Shown here one piece after another: positions 47,315 to 59,681 of a stretch of 64,000 bases of DNA. Under the pieces are notes generated by a model. That model did not search any database and was not told the origin of the DNA. It saw only the letters and a list, made by a program, of their open reading frames with translations. The position numbers were made by a program, and so were the translations under genes. Every line of letters begins with the position of its first letter. Within the stretch, counting starts at the first letter, position 1. The DNA is from Astrocystis sublimbata (Eukaryota; Ascomycota; Sordariomycetes; Xylariales; Xylariaceae): positions 124,001 through 188,000 of the forward strand of contig JAJNNY010000062.1 in NCBI GenBank assembly GCA_022453515.1, in the 5' to 3' direction.

Positions 47315-47637
47315 ACATGATATAGAGAATTGAATACCTTTTTTCACTGTTATATGAGAAATTACCCTATTTATCATGAAGCGGCATTGAAAAGTGACAG
47401 CGAATTTGTACTACTATTGATATGCTATGCTAGCAGCCTTTTGATCTGAAGTGTTGACGTGACTAGAACTGGAACTCTAAGTCGCAACACCTCACATGCA
47501 TTGTTCCAGTTACTTTTCACACATGCAAGCACCTTAATTGATCTGATAAATGAAGCTTTATATAAGTTCATAATCATAACTAAAAACGATCTCATCTCTA
47601 TACCCTATTCTATATACGCCGTCCCAATGCTACCTAA
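47315..47637. other. Convergent spacer between the two PrpD-family genes
   Basis: 323 bp, AT-rich, with overlapping 3' untranslated regions likely. No frame of interest. Confidence 0.5.
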
Positions 47638-49184
47638 TCATGACTGATGGAAAAGATCGATAAAGTTGCTTGCCGGTAACGAATCAAAGTCCGACCTATC
47701 AAAAGTCTCAATGATCTGATCGACCTTGGTCTTGGGCATTCTGAGCCCGAGGTTGCGAATAGCCTTCTTCCGCACCATCGGGAAACTCTCCTCGTTGCGG
47801 GCCGGGTGACCCAGAGGGAAGTCGAGTTTCGTGTTGAATGTCGTTCCATCATTGAGGGTGAAGTCAAGAGAACATGCGACGCTGCGAATATCAGGATTAT
47901 GGTAGTCCTTTGTCATTTGCACGTCTTCCTCCATGGTGATGACCTTCCTCAGAGCCTCGACACGGGGATCCGTAGAGAAGGGGCTGTCGTTCTGGTAATC
48001 CTCCGTCTCGACCTCAGCCCCGTTCTTCAGCAACACCACCGCCATCATGTATCGCAAGCAGTGATCCCTGTCCGCCGCGTTATGCAACGGGCCATTCTTG
48101 TTGATGATGATCATGGCCGCCTCCTGGACGCGCACATGGATGCTCTTGATATCCTTGACGGGGTCGAGGCCGCGCTCCTGCAGCTTCTGGCTCGCGGCCA
48201 TGGTCGCTTCCACCGCAGTTAGACCGTGGCCTTCCGCCGTCAGGACTTTGAAGATGGCATTCTCAACCACCCAGGTGCCGAACGGCCGCGGGAGCTCGAA
48301 CGCGTTGCCCTTGTTCAGGACCTCGTAGAAACCCCATCGCGCGGCCGTCAAGGGCGTCTTGATGCCGGGCTGACCTGCTTTCGCGACCGTCGCGAGATGT
48401 ATGGCGCGCATGCAGGCATCGCCGGCCGACCAGCCCTTGCGCGGCCCCGTGTTAGGCGACTGCCGGAATGTGCGCAGCGGGTGGCCGTCGACCCAGGCGT
48501 GCGAGACCGCTGAGCGCGCCTCTTCTCGCGATAGCCCCATCAGCCAACAGACTACTGCTGTGGATCCGATCTTGACCAAGATGGTGTGGTCGAGGCCGAC
48601 GCGGTTGAATGCGTTCTTGACTTGGAAGCAGCCCTGGATCTCGTAGGCTTTTATTAAGCCGACCAGGACCTGCTTCATGGTGATCACCTCATCTTGTTTC
48701 CCCCTCGCCAGTGCATCTCTTGTGAGCACATCTGCAATAACGAGGATAGCGCCAAGGTTGTCTGTAAGCTTGATTAGCATATGTGCGTCTGTGAATGTGA
48801 TTGATATAAGTGTAATTTTGACTTACCAGAGGGGTGGCCCCATTCTGCACCAGCGAACGCATCATTGTGATCAAGGTAACGGATCATCGCACCCATGTTG
48901 AAGGCAGCCTGCAGGACATCCATCTGGTATGGCGTTCCCGGCAGTTTGAAACCGCCAGCGACGGAGCCTGCACCAGGCAATAACGGCTTAACTAGGGCTT
49001 CACATTCCTTGCTCAGAGCCAGACTCTCAATGGCGACTCCAAAGGAGTCAATGAGCGCCATCTTGGCGCGGGCCAGAGCTGGCTCGGCGGTAACCTCATA
49101 GTCGTAGGCATAGTCGACGACCTTGTCGATGACCTCATCATAGGGCCTGTCCGAGTTGTCGTCTGGCTTTGGTAGGGGTGCCAT
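47638..49184 (-). CDS. MmgE/PrpD-family enzyme, 2-methylcitrate-dehydratase type (predicted alkylcitrate dehydratase)
   Basis: Exon 1 is 49184-48827 and exon 2 is 48761-47638, with a 65-nt intron (GTAAGT donor, GCTAATC branch, ACAG acceptor); 493 residues. Diagnostic PrpD segments: IRYLDHNDAFAGAEWGHPSD across the intron, GLDHTILVKIGSTAVV, SHAWVDGHPLRTFRQSPNTG, RKGWSAGDACMRA and GPLHNAADRDHCLRYM. The N-terminus (MAPLPKPDDNSDRPYDEVID) lacks a mitochondrial presequence, unlike the housekeeping methylcitrate-cycle enzyme. Predicted reaction: dehydration of alkylcitrate to alkyl-cis-aconitate. It is transcribed towards the CAD-type gene and shares a divergent promoter with FAS beta. Confidence 0.88.
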
Positions 49185-49991
49185 ATTGTGCGTCTGTGCT
49201 TGATTGATTGATTAACTGATTGACTGATTGATTCCGTAATTCGTATAATTATGTCGCCTTCTTCTTTTGCTTAGCGGGGACCCGAGAAGCATGCGTGCGT
49301 GCGTGCACTCGCAGCAGCTTCCCGGCCACCATTATAATCTTCTCACGTTGCAAAAAAGAAACATTGCAAATTATCGAGGTTGGATTCTTGGCAGACGATT
49401 GCTTACCTGGTGGTGTGCGGTGCATGGCCCGCTTACTCAGTATTTGAGTGGCCGTCTGAGCTGGTCGGGGGCTCGGGGCCGCGCCCGAATCGTGCGCTCG
49501 GCCATGCTCGGCACCATACCGAAACCGTCCGGGTTGCTGTTCGGCCCAAGGGTGACCGATGATAACATGGACTGACTCTGCAGCAAACGGCCGATCAACT
49601 TCTGAAATCGCCTGCAGGCACAGATCCGTAAGAGCGCTGGGAAAGAAACTGTCAGCTTTTCTTATCGTAGCATGCGAACTTGCAGGAAACAATGGAGCTC
49701 CATCGCACGAATGAGACGGCACATTTCGTAACTGGCTTAGCATATGAATCGACGTTGCAACCTAGGGACTTACTACTATAGCCATAGCCAGTTCAACTCT
49801 TAGATATAATACTAGTGTCAACTGAATGCTTCCCACAAAGAGTTGCCTATTATCAGACAATTGTTGTTGACCAACTTCTCGCTTGACTCTCGTGCTTTGT
49901 TTTTGCTCGAAACCAATCTGTTCCACTGTCCCCCCCCATTATACCCCCTCAAGTACGAATAGTCATTTTTTCACGAAGAAAGAAACAACTC
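49185..49991. promoter_or_regulatory. Bidirectional promoter: alkylcitrate dehydratase (-) / FAS beta (+)
   Basis: About 800 bp. A GATT tetranucleotide repeat lies at 49201-49232. A CGG/CCG-rich block at 49440-49560 includes CTCGGGGCCGCGCCCGA and ACCGAAACCGTCCGG (49518-49532), comparable to blocks in the other cluster promoters. The 164-codon minus-strand frame (49743-49249) across it is not supported as a gene. Pyrimidine-rich C runs precede the FAS beta start. Confidence 0.5.
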
Positions 49992-52900
49992 ATGACATCT
50001 CTTCATTCACACACGTCTAGCATCTCGAGTTGGGCGACTTCAACGCCCTATACACACACAAGACACACAAGCAAGATGGATACAGAAACAAGTCCATCCT
50101 CGTACTACGAGATCAACCCCACCCCAGAGCTAACCGAAACCATCGGCAAGTTCATCATATCATATCAAGATGTCGAGCAAGAATTACCTCTGGGTTTATC
50201 AGACGCCTACCAACTCCTCGAACACCGGAAGGCGTTCATGATGTCGTTGGCGTCGCCAGAGAACGAAGGCACAAAATTCCTATCCGGTGCAGCTCTAGCC
50301 TTCAGATTTCTCGACTTCCTCCTAGGCCGCAAAGTGCCTCCGGGAGCACTTATACGCTTATTTTACGCCGTCCACTCCGAGATCATGGGAAGAAGGGACG
50401 TACACGATTTCATACGCGGACTGCCCGACGGATCGTCGACGCAGAAGTCGATATTGCGCACCTTCATGCTGCTGCAGGCGAAGCTACCCTTCCCGCTGCT
50501 GTCGAGTCCGAGCGCGCTGCCACGCTTAGCAACAGACCCGGATACCTCGATTCTGATGGCCTTTGGCGGCCAGGGCGCTGCGAACGGTGCTTGCGTCGAA
50601 GAACTAGCAGAGCTGTACTCGTTGTACCAGCCCCTTGTCGCGTCCTTGACGGTGTCGCTGGGTGCGGCTCTACACTCGCTCTCGCGACATCCCGACACAG
50701 ATTCCTTCTACCTCGGCCGCGAGATCGACGTGTTAGAGTGGCTTGCCGACCCATCGTCAATACCGGACAAGACCTTCATCGCGAGTGCTGCTGTGAGCTT
50801 CCCCATCATCGGACTTACGGGGCTGCTGCACTATTCCATCATCTGCAAGCTGCTGGGCAAGACGCCTGGCGAGATGGCGGATTCCCTGTCGGGCATCACC
50901 GGCCACTCTCAAGGCATCGTCATCGCCGCCGCAGTTGCAAAGTCACATTCGTGGGAGTCGTTCTTCGACGAGGCGAAATGGGCCGTCGAACTCCTGTTCT
51001 GGATGGGCTACGAAAGCCAGGTCGCCGCCCCTGGGTCTGCACTCACCCCGGCGATGGTCGACGACAGCATAACAAATGGATACGGATCCCCTTCATACAT
51101 GTTGTTAGTGCGCGGCATCACCCGCGACCACCTCGAACGATTCATGAATACCAACAACAAGCACCTGCGAAAGAACGAGCAGCTCCACCTATCTTTGATC
51201 AACGGCCCAAGAGACCACGTCGTCGCAGGTCCATCAAGGAGTCTCCAAGGCCTGATCACAAGTCTAAATCAGGTCCGCGCAGCCGACGGCGCCGACCAAA
51301 GCCGGATTCCCTACAGCAAGAGAAAGCCGGTGATCATGTTCCAATACCTGCCCATCAGCGCGCCCTTCCACTCGCCGTATCTGCAAGCAGCAGCAGAGGA
51401 AGTGAAGAGCCACATGGCCAAGTCGTCGGGGACCGCGACGGTGAGCAGTCTCCGCATCCCAGTCTTCCACACCAAGGACGGAGCCGACCTGAAGAAAACA
51501 TACGACCCCACGACGGATGTCACAGGCCTCCTCGTCGACGCCGTCACCACCAACGTCGTGGACTGGCCCCGGACGCTGCGCTCCGAAGGCAAGAAGAACG
51601 CCTCGCACATCATAACGCTGGGCTCGGCGCGTTTCAGCGACATGGTGCACAAGACCGTCGACGGCCACGGCGTGCGCGTCATCGACGGCGTGCGGATCGA
51701 CGCCGCAGACACCTCCATCATCGGCAGCAAGGCGGAGCTGTTCACCCCGAGCCTTTCCGACCTCGTCGTGTCCACATCGTCATGGAGCGAGAAGTTCAAG
51801 CCGCGAGTAGCGAAATACGCCGATGGCAGCTACCACGTCGAGACGCGCCTGAACAGCGTCCTGCGGGCCCCTCCCATCATCACAGCTGGCATGACGCCGA
51901 CGACGGTCCCGTGGGACTTCGTGGCCTCCGTCATCAATGCCGGCTACCACATCGAGCTCGCAGGCGGCGGCTACCACAACGCCGCCGCCTTCGAGGAGGC
52001 CATCGACAAAGTCGCCGGCAGCATCCCTATTGGGCGCAGCATTACCTGCAACCTGATCTACGTCGACCCCCGGGCCATCGGGTACCAGATCCCGCTGATC
52101 CGCCAGCTGACCCGCCGCGGGGTGCCCATCGAGGGTCTCACGATCGGCGCAGGCGTCCCGTCGCCTGAGATCGCGGCCGAGTACATCGAGACGCTCGGCA
52201 TCAAGCACATCTCCTTCAAGCCCGGCTCGCTGCGCGCCATCCGGGAAGTTATCGAGATTGCCAAGAAATTCCCGTCGTTCCCCATTATCCTGCAATGGAC
52301 GGGCGGCCGTGGCGGCGGGCATCACTCGTGCGAGGACTTCCACGAGCCCCTGCTGGAGATGTACAGCGAGATCCGGCGGCACGAGAACCTGTACCTCGTC
52401 GTCGGCAGCGGTTTCGGCAACGGCGCTGGCATCCTGCCCTACCTGACCGGAACCTGGTCTCTTGAGTTCGGCAGACCCGCCATGCCGTGCGATGGCGTCC
52501 TGCTCGGTAGTCGCATGATGGTCGCCACAGACGCGCACACCTCGGCGGCTGCGAAGAAGCTCATCTTGAAGGCCCCTGGCGTCGACAGTGCGCGGTGGGA
52601 AAACAGCTACCTCCAGCCCGACGTGGCCGGCGGTGTCCTCACCGTCACCTCGGAGATGGGCCAGCCTATCCACAAACTAGCTACGCGCGGCGTGCGCCTC
52701 TGGAAGGATCTGGACGATACTATCTTCAGCCTGCCCAAGGCGGAGCGCAAGCCCGCTCTGCTGAAGCGGAAAGATGAAATCATCCGCCGCCTAGACGCAG
52801 ACTATGCAAAGCCGTGGTTCGGACACAACGCCATCGGCGAGCCAGTCGAGGTCGAAGACATGTCGTACACGGAAATCATCTCGCGGCTGGTCGAGCTCAT

Positions 52901-55900
52901 GTACGTCAAGCACCAGCAGCGCTGGGTGAACCCGTCGTACCTCGAGCTCGTCGCCGACTTCACGACGCGGTCTTTCGAAAGAATGAGCTGCTGCACGCTG
53001 GAGGCGTCGTGGTTTGACGATCCGCAGACCCTGGCTGAGAAAATCACCAAAATCTGCCCGGACATGGCGCAGCAGATCGTGCACCCCGAGGACGTGCGCT
53101 ACTTCATCCAATCGTGCAAGAAGCGCGGGCGCAAGCCGGTGAACTTCGTCGTAGCCCTCGACGACGACTTCGAGCACTGGTTCAAGAAGGACTCGCTGTG
53201 GCAGTCGGAGGACATCGAGGCCGTCATCGGACAAGACCCAGAGCGCGTCTGCATCCTGCAGAGCCCCGTTGCTGTCCGCCACTCGACGCGAGACGACCAG
53301 TCCGCGAAAGACATTCTGAATGAAATTCACGGCGAGATTACAGCTCTGATGCGCGGCTCGCCAGACCTGATGGCGCAGCCCAAGGTACGCCGCGCATCGA
53401 CTCCTGCGGCAGATCCCGCTTCAGCAAACATCGTCGTAGACAAGACCCAAGGCCACATCATCTTCAAGGCTACGTCACCCAGCGATCTCCCTACTCAGGA
53501 AGCGTGGATCGCGCACCTGCAGCCTTATCTCAGCGCATCGACGCTAGCTCTCGTGCGCGAGGAAACAGTATTCGAATCATCCTCTAAGCGCAGCCGGCCA
53601 AACCCCTTTCACCGCCTCTTCGCGCCGCAGCAAGCGTACGCCCTCGTCCTCGACACGACCTCCAAAGAGCTGCGTCTCCGTGACGAAGCCACGGGACAAA
53701 CTCCCGTGGTGATCAGCACGAGCACGCAATCGCCCCAGCGCCTGCGCGTGCAAGTGACATACAAAGACGCCTCCGTCCCCACCGGGGGCAGCGCCTCCCT
53801 AGTCCTCGAATGGGAATACGACGAGCGCGCGCGCCAGCTCGTGGACGTGACGCCCGGCCGCGACGCACAGGTGCAGGAGTTCTACGCGCAGCTGTGGCTT
53901 TCGCCCGGCAGCGCCGGTCGCGAAGGAAAGCTGCGTGATGTATTCTCCGGCGGCGCGTTCGCGCTTACGCAGAAATTGCAGAGCCGCCTGCATGCCGTTG
54001 TTTCGCATGCTTTTGTCGGCGCGGCTGCCACTAGTCCGACGGATGTGCTCCCGCTCGAGGCGGCGGTGATTGCGGCGTGGGAGGCGGTCGTGCGCCCGAT
54101 TTTGATCGACGATGTGCAGGGCGATCTCATGCGCCTCGTGCATCAGTCTATTGGCATCGAGTACGTTGGCAACGCAGAGCCTTTGCGCGTCGGAGAGGCG
54201 GTGACGTCGGATTCTTCTATTCGGTCTATTACTGTTGAAGCTTCGGGTAAGTCCATCGCTGTGGATGCCAGGATCCTGCGCGAGGGCCAACACGTCGCTA
54301 CGGTGACTTCGAAGTTCTTCATCAGGGGCAAGTTCGCGCAGCATGAGACGACGTTCCAGGATAAGGAAGAGGCCGATGTCGAGCTGAAGGTCGCCACTAA
54401 TATCGACGAAGCCGTCCTCCGCGACCGCAGCTGGCTAAGCCTCGACAACCCCTCCGCGCCCCTGCTGGGCAAGACCCTCGTTTTCCAAGTGCGCACGAGC
54501 AGCCAATGGACGAACTCAAACTCCAGCTCCGCCGCAGACCTTGAAATCCGCGGTGTCGTGGAGGAGAAGTTGTGGAACGGATCGCGGAAGAAGATCGGCA
54601 CCGTCGCCTTTGCGGCCGCTGCCAGTCACGGAAACCCCGTCACCGAGTTCCTGCGGCGCAAGGGCGAGACGACGAGCAGCAGAGTCGATCTCAAAAATCC
54701 GGGCTGGAGCGGGAATGCCGAGGTCTCCGTCGTGGCGCCGTCGCATACCCATCTGTACTCCAAGGTGTCGCGCGACTGCAACCCCATCCACGGCTCGGCT
54801 GTCTTCGCCGAGGTCGCGGAGCTGCCGGGCCCCATTATGCACGGCATGTATAGCATGGCTGTGGCCCGCCGCGTCGTGGAGGACATGGTGGTGCCGGGCG
54901 AGCCGGAAAGGCTGCGGAGGTTCGATGCGGAGTTTTTGGATATGGTGAGGCCGGGGGATAGGCTCACGGTAAGGAACGCGCATGTCGCTATGAAGAATGG
55001 TAATATGATCTTTGAGGTTGTTGCCAGACTTGAGGAGTCCGATACTGAGGTCCTTCGCGCGGAAGCGGAGATCGCGCAGCCGTCCACGGCGTATATCTTT
55101 ACGGGCCAGGGGAGCCAGTCTGTGGGCATGGGGATGGCGCTTTATGATAGCTGCCCTGTTGCCAAGTCCGTCTATGATGAGATGGATGCTCACATTAGGG
55201 AGCTCTATGGTAAGCTGAACCTTTTCTTTCTTCTTCTATCCCCATTTAACCCATTTTGACTCGAGACTGACCGTTCCCAGGATTCTCCATCCTCAAGATC
55301 ATCCGCGAGAACCCGACCGAGATCACCCTGCACTTCCGCGGGCGCGAGGGACAGAAGATCCTCTCCAACTACCTAGACCTGAAGACAGAGCTCCCCACCG
55401 AAGACGGCGGGCGACGCGTGGCCCCCATCATCCCCGGGCTGAGCCGCGCCTCGACCTCCTACACCTTCTCCGAGGCGCGCGGGCTTCTGTACTCGACGCA
55501 CTTTGCGCAGCCGGCCATTATCCTGGTAGAAAAGGCGACTTTTGAACACATCCGCGCGCGCGGTCTCGTGCAGGAAGGCGCTATGTTCGCGGGCCACTCG
55601 CTCGGCGAGTACGGCGCGCTGTCGGCCATGGCGCCCTTTGTGGATTTCAGGGATATGCTCAGCACGGCGTTTTATCGCGGCTTGATGATGCAGTTTGCTA
55701 TTCCGCGGGATGAGAACGGGCAGACGGGGTTCAGCATGATGGCGACGAATCCGGGACGGGTTGGGAAGGAGTTCAATGATGATGCTTTGAAAGCGCTGGT
55801 CAAGCACATCTCGGCCGCAAGCGGCTCGCTCCTCGAAATCGTCAACCTCAACGTCGAAGGCGACCAGTACGTGTGCGCAGGCCACGTGCAGAACCTGAGC

Positions 55901-56317
55901 TGTCTGACCAACGTGCTGAATGCCGTTGCGACGCACAAGATCTCGCCGGCTGCTATTGAAGAATTCTTAGCCGCTCCATTCCCATCCTCTTCTGAGACCA
56001 CTTTCGGCACCTTCATCCAAGAAGAAATCTCACGCTCCAAGGCCCTGCCGCTCGACGTCGACATCCCGCGCGGCAAGGCGACCATCGTGCTCAAGGGCAT
56101 CGACGTGCCGTTCCACTCGGCGCGCATGCGCTTCTGGATCCCGACCTTCCGGAATTTCTTCCTCGCGCATGTCAAGCCAGAGGATATTCGGTTGGATCAG
56201 CTGGGTGGGAACTTTGTGCCGAATGTTGTTGGCAAGCCGTTCTCGTTGGATAGGGATTTCATAAGGGAGGCGGGGCAGATTACGCAGAGTGCGGTATTGG
56301 AGGGGCTTGCGTGTTGA
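49992..56317 (+). CDS. Fatty acid synthase beta subunit
   Basis: Exon 1 is 49992-55209 and exon 2 is 55281-56317, with a 71-nt intron (GTAAGC donor, ACTGAC branch, CCCAG acceptor). It has 2084 residues from the first ATG, or 2056 from the ATG at 50076 (MDTETSPSSYYEINPTPE); the start is undecided. Domain order (numbering from 50076): acetyltransferase with GITGHSQGIVI (Ser278); enoyl reductase with HIELAGGGYHNAAAFEEA, LQWTGGRGGGHHSCEDFH and VVGSGFGNG; dehydratase region; MaoC-like hot-dog with SRDCNPIHGSAVFAE; malonyl/palmitoyl transferase with FTGQGSQSVGMGMALY and AGHSLGEYGALSAM (Ser near 1818). All domains look intact and the length is normal. Partner of the FAS alpha at 35856-40994, together supplying the acyl-CoA for the citrate synthase homologue. 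Confidence 0.92.
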
Positions 56318-57812
56318 TTGTAGTAGGAAGTAGGTGGTAGGTGGTGGTGATGGTGTGCCTGAGAGTTTGTGGAGTTTAGCGTTGTTGTTAAGGCTGTTTT
56401 TACAGGCGTTGGGTGTTTGGTTGGCCCCTGGCTTGGGGGCATGTATTGGGGTCATGATTAATTCGCTGCCAACTCGGATGATGGGATGAGAACATGTGTC
56501 ATCGCATTTACTAGCTATTATAGAAATCAGCATCAGCATTCTTTTCAAGTTATACACCATTAGTTTCAAACAAATGCAAAACAAGAGTTTGTCTCTGTAT
56601 AGTGTTTTGATTTGATAAGAAACGTCTCGTTGCAACTGCGAAGCATGGATGTGGAATTTGTTGGGCAACCTAAATAGGCCAACAACTCCCACCACTAAAG
56701 TCAGTACAACACAATTCGCAGGATCAGCTCACAATCAAATCACTTGTGTATTTCTCTTTATACTTGAGATTCATTTTTAGGCTTAAGCAATTGCTACGTA
56801 TCTGGAGTTCGAAGATCTGTCAGGAAAGAAAGTACCCAGGGGATACACGTCGCTATATCATTAGCCCTTTGCCAGCATGCACTTTAAAGATTCGCTATTT
56901 AATACTCGAAATCATGAATTGGAGCAATTACAAATTGAAGAACATTCACTATGTACGGGTAGAAGAGGCGGCAGCAGTTTCACGCAGCTGCACATACTCA
57001 TGGCATCACATGTCCATGATGCTCCATTCCAGGACTCTGTGCTGAGCTGCAGGCGCCGTAGATCTTACCTAATATACCGCAGCCTGGGTCATAGCAGAAA
57101 TGGTGATGACATGGTTCGGTAACCTACTAAGTAATTATCTATATTTTCTTTACAGTTTATAATTCCCTTTTCTATAATATTGAATACCTAGTGGGTATAT
57201 GTCTCCCAAGTGACTTGATTTTTTTATAACAGAAGACAGTGGCTTATATGGCAGTAGAATAGGCAGCAATACTGAAGATAACCTTGAAGGACCCCAGGTA
57301 TTGATTGCATCATTCAGGTGCAAGCCAGGCGGGAATTGCGGGGCTCGGCAGTGGGAGGGCACGGGGGCATGGGGGGCCTGGAGGCGCCTGGCCGGGCCCG
57401 GCTGGGGTGCATCAGGCGCTAAACTGGCACGCGCAGTAGTCAGTCACATCACGCATTCTTTCCACCTTCATCTTTATCTTCCCTCTTGCATCTTGCAACT
57501 ACCATCTGCTTTTTCCATTTCTCCATTTTCCCTCATTCATCCAGGCGGTAAAGGAGCGATATCATTTAAAAGTCCATTCAACTACTCTCTGCCTTTGACC
57601 AGCTTCTAAAGAGCGAGCTCGATCAGACGCTGCCTATAAACATTGGGCACTGCTCTCCTGCGTCATCGCCTGTTGGAATACACGCGCCACGCTATACGGT
57701 CCAGATCCCATCAACTCGAGCCGAGCCGCCGCCTCACCATTCCCGTTCAACGCGAGATCAGGAACACATTTCGATCGGAGAGCGTGCCTGCTCGCATCCA
57801 CCAACCGCAGCC
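56318..57812. other. Spacer marking the right border of the cluster
   Basis: Contains AT-rich DNA to about 57300, then a GC-rich block and a pyrimidine-rich stretch (57450-57600) that is the probable promoter/leader of the Vam7-like gene. Frames here are antisense or motif-free. Confidence 0.45.
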
Positions 57813-58925
57813 ATGGCGCCACCCGCCGAGATCACCATCCCCTCGACGTCCCTGCACACACCCACCGATAACTCGAAGCCATACACCCAATACAACATCA
57901 CTTTACGGCTCCCCTTACGCACATATGTCGTGCAGAAGCGCTACTCTGAATTCTCTACTCTGCACGCCACCCTCTCTTCCACCATCGGCACCCCGCCGCC
58001 CGCGCCCTTACCCGCCAAAACATGGTTCAAATCGACCCTCAAATCCCCCGAGCTCACCGAAGACCGCCGGCGCGGCCTCGAAGCCTACATGCGCGCGATC
58101 GCCGAGTCGCCGGACCGAAGATGGCGCGACACCCCCGCCTGGCGCACTTTTTTAAACCTACCCGGTCTCAACAGCGCGTCTAACAGCGCCGCCAACGTTA
58201 GCGGCTACGGCATCCCGAACCGAGACGCCGCCAACACGGCAGCCGCCCAGGACCCCGGTACCTGGCTCGACCTCCACGGGGAGATGAAGCGCGACTTCCA
58301 GGAGGCCCGCCGCTGCTTGGCGCGCAGGGACGCCGCCACCGAGAACGCTGTCGCCATCGAGGCCGGGAGTAGCGCCAAGAAGGCCCTTGTCAAAGCGGGA
58401 GGCTTGCTGAGTTGTCTGCGGATCGGGCTTGAGGCGATGGAGAGCGCAAAGAGGCTGGGCCAGGGCGAGATAAGACGGAGGAAGGATCTGCTCGCTGCTG
58501 CGCGGGTCGATAGGGAGGATCTCGAGAAGCTGAGCTCGACCATCTCCGCCACGGCCAGGGTGCTGAACCAAAGCAACGGCGGTAGTAGCGGGGCGCCTTC
58601 GGCAGCCTCCAAAGCCGCGCTCGTCGGCTCCGCGGCCTCCAAAGCGCGCGGCAGAAGAGTCCTCGGCGCGCCCCTGCCCGAGACGGAGCAGACGCGCGAG
58701 CTCGACAACGAGGGCGTGGCCATGCTGCAGCGCCAGCTGATGGAGGACCAGGACCAGGACGTCGAGGCGCTGGCCAAGATCATCCGCCGCCAGCGCGAGA
58801 TGGCCGAGGCCATCAACCGCGAGGTCGAGGAGCAGACCGAGATGCTCGACCACGTCCACGCCCAGACCGATGTTGTTGCTGGCAAGGTCGGCGTCGCCAA
58901 GAAGCGCGTCAAGAAGATTTCGTGA
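57813..58925 (+). CDS. VAM7: Vam7-like PX-domain Qc-SNARE
   Basis: A single exon of 370 codons from the ATG at 57813. Residues about 5-115 form a PX domain (ITLRLPLRTYVVQKRYSEFS with the phosphoinositide-binding Arg-Tyr, a Pro-rich loop PPPAPLPAKTW, and EDRRRGLEAYMRAIAESP). The middle is helical, Ala-rich and variable. The last 70 residues make a SNARE coiled coil (RQLMEDQDQDVEALAKIIRR, then EEQTEMLDHVHAQTD with the central Gln). There is no C-terminal membrane anchor, as usual for Vam7, which is held on the vacuole by PI3P. It serves vacuolar fusion; housekeeping. Its intactness and position suggest the cluster ends before it. Confidence 0.87.
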   Translation: MAPPAEITIPSTSLHTPTDNSKPYTQYNITLRLPLRTYVVQKRYSEFSTLHATLSSTIGTPPPAPLPAKTWFKSTLKSPELTEDRRRGLEAYMRAIAESPDRRWRDTPAWRTFLNLPGLNSASNSAANVSGYGIPNRDAANTAAAQDPGTWLDLHGEMKRDFQEARRCLARRDAATENAVAIEAGSSAKKALVKAGGLLSCLRIGLEAMESAKRLGQGEIRRRKDLLAAARVDREDLEKLSSTISATARVLNQSNGGSSGAPSAASKAALVGSAASKARGRRVLGAPLPETEQTRELDNEGVAMLQRQLMEDQDQDVEALAKIIRRQREMAEAINREVEEQTEMLDHVHAQTDVVAGKVGVAKKRVKKIS

Positions 58926-59681
58926 CTTGAGTTTTATGTTGGTATTTTCGTCTGGTGGGTCGTGCTCGGCCTCGACCTCCTCGTTGCCTTGGTCGATATC
59001 GCGCGCGGAATCGTGGATTGGACCATTTGGTGCGTTGAGTATTTGTCTAGGTTGGAAGAGGAGCGCGCTTGATACGCACATACATGCATACATACATATC
59101 TAGCATTGACTGTCTCTACTTCTAGCGAGTGCTTTTTTGTGTGGATTTTGGCTTTTGCTGGCTGTCAGCTTGGTGCGGATGCGGGTCTTGTTCCTTTATA
59201 TATACCATTTCCTGTCCTTATCTGCATCGTTGAGAGCGTGGGCACGGTTCAGCATTGATACATTCCTCTTAAGTACATAATCAAATACAGTTTGGCGAAA
59301 GGCTGCTTGCCTCGTGGGATACTTGAGTTTAATTTAATCAACTTGCTATGAGTCGAGTGTTTTTTTTTACGAATGTGCACTCTACGGAGTATTATCGGTA
59401 TTCACCTGAGTACCTAGGTACGCCACCATTATTATCTTAAAGAATTATACTACTCCTCCCTTTGCTTTATCCCCCTTAACTGTTCCCCCCCTTTGTCCTT
59501 CTAGCATCTTAAGTTACCTACCTGGTATCTGGGTAGGTAGTTGCCGAGGACCGAGGCTACGTCTCATGACAAAGGGAGGGGTAGCTTCGTTTCTGATGAT
59601 ATTCCTGAGTTGCCCACCTCACAGAAACCTGTCCCTACACATCGTCGAAGCATAGCCAGGCGTGGCTCATATTACCATACG
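58926..59681. other. Spacer
   Basis: Includes a CATACATGCATACATACATA microsatellite near 59080, T runs near 59360, and TACCTAGGTAC / TACCTACCTGG words near 59415 and 59516. No gene recognised. Confidence 0.5.

Noticed and set aside
49249..49743. 164-codon frame between dehydratase and FAS beta
   Set aside because: Occupies the shared divergent promoter and is basic and Pro/Ala-rich without a domain.
50030..52168. 712-codon plus-strand frame inside FAS beta
   Set aside because: It is a shadow frame of the GC-rich FAS beta gene: Arg/His/Pro-rich, with no domains, while the FAS beta frame shows all catalytic motifs.
51780..52673. 297-codon antisense frame in FAS beta
   Set aside because: Mirror of codon bias in the real gene; low-complexity Asp/Gly/Arg composition and no motif.
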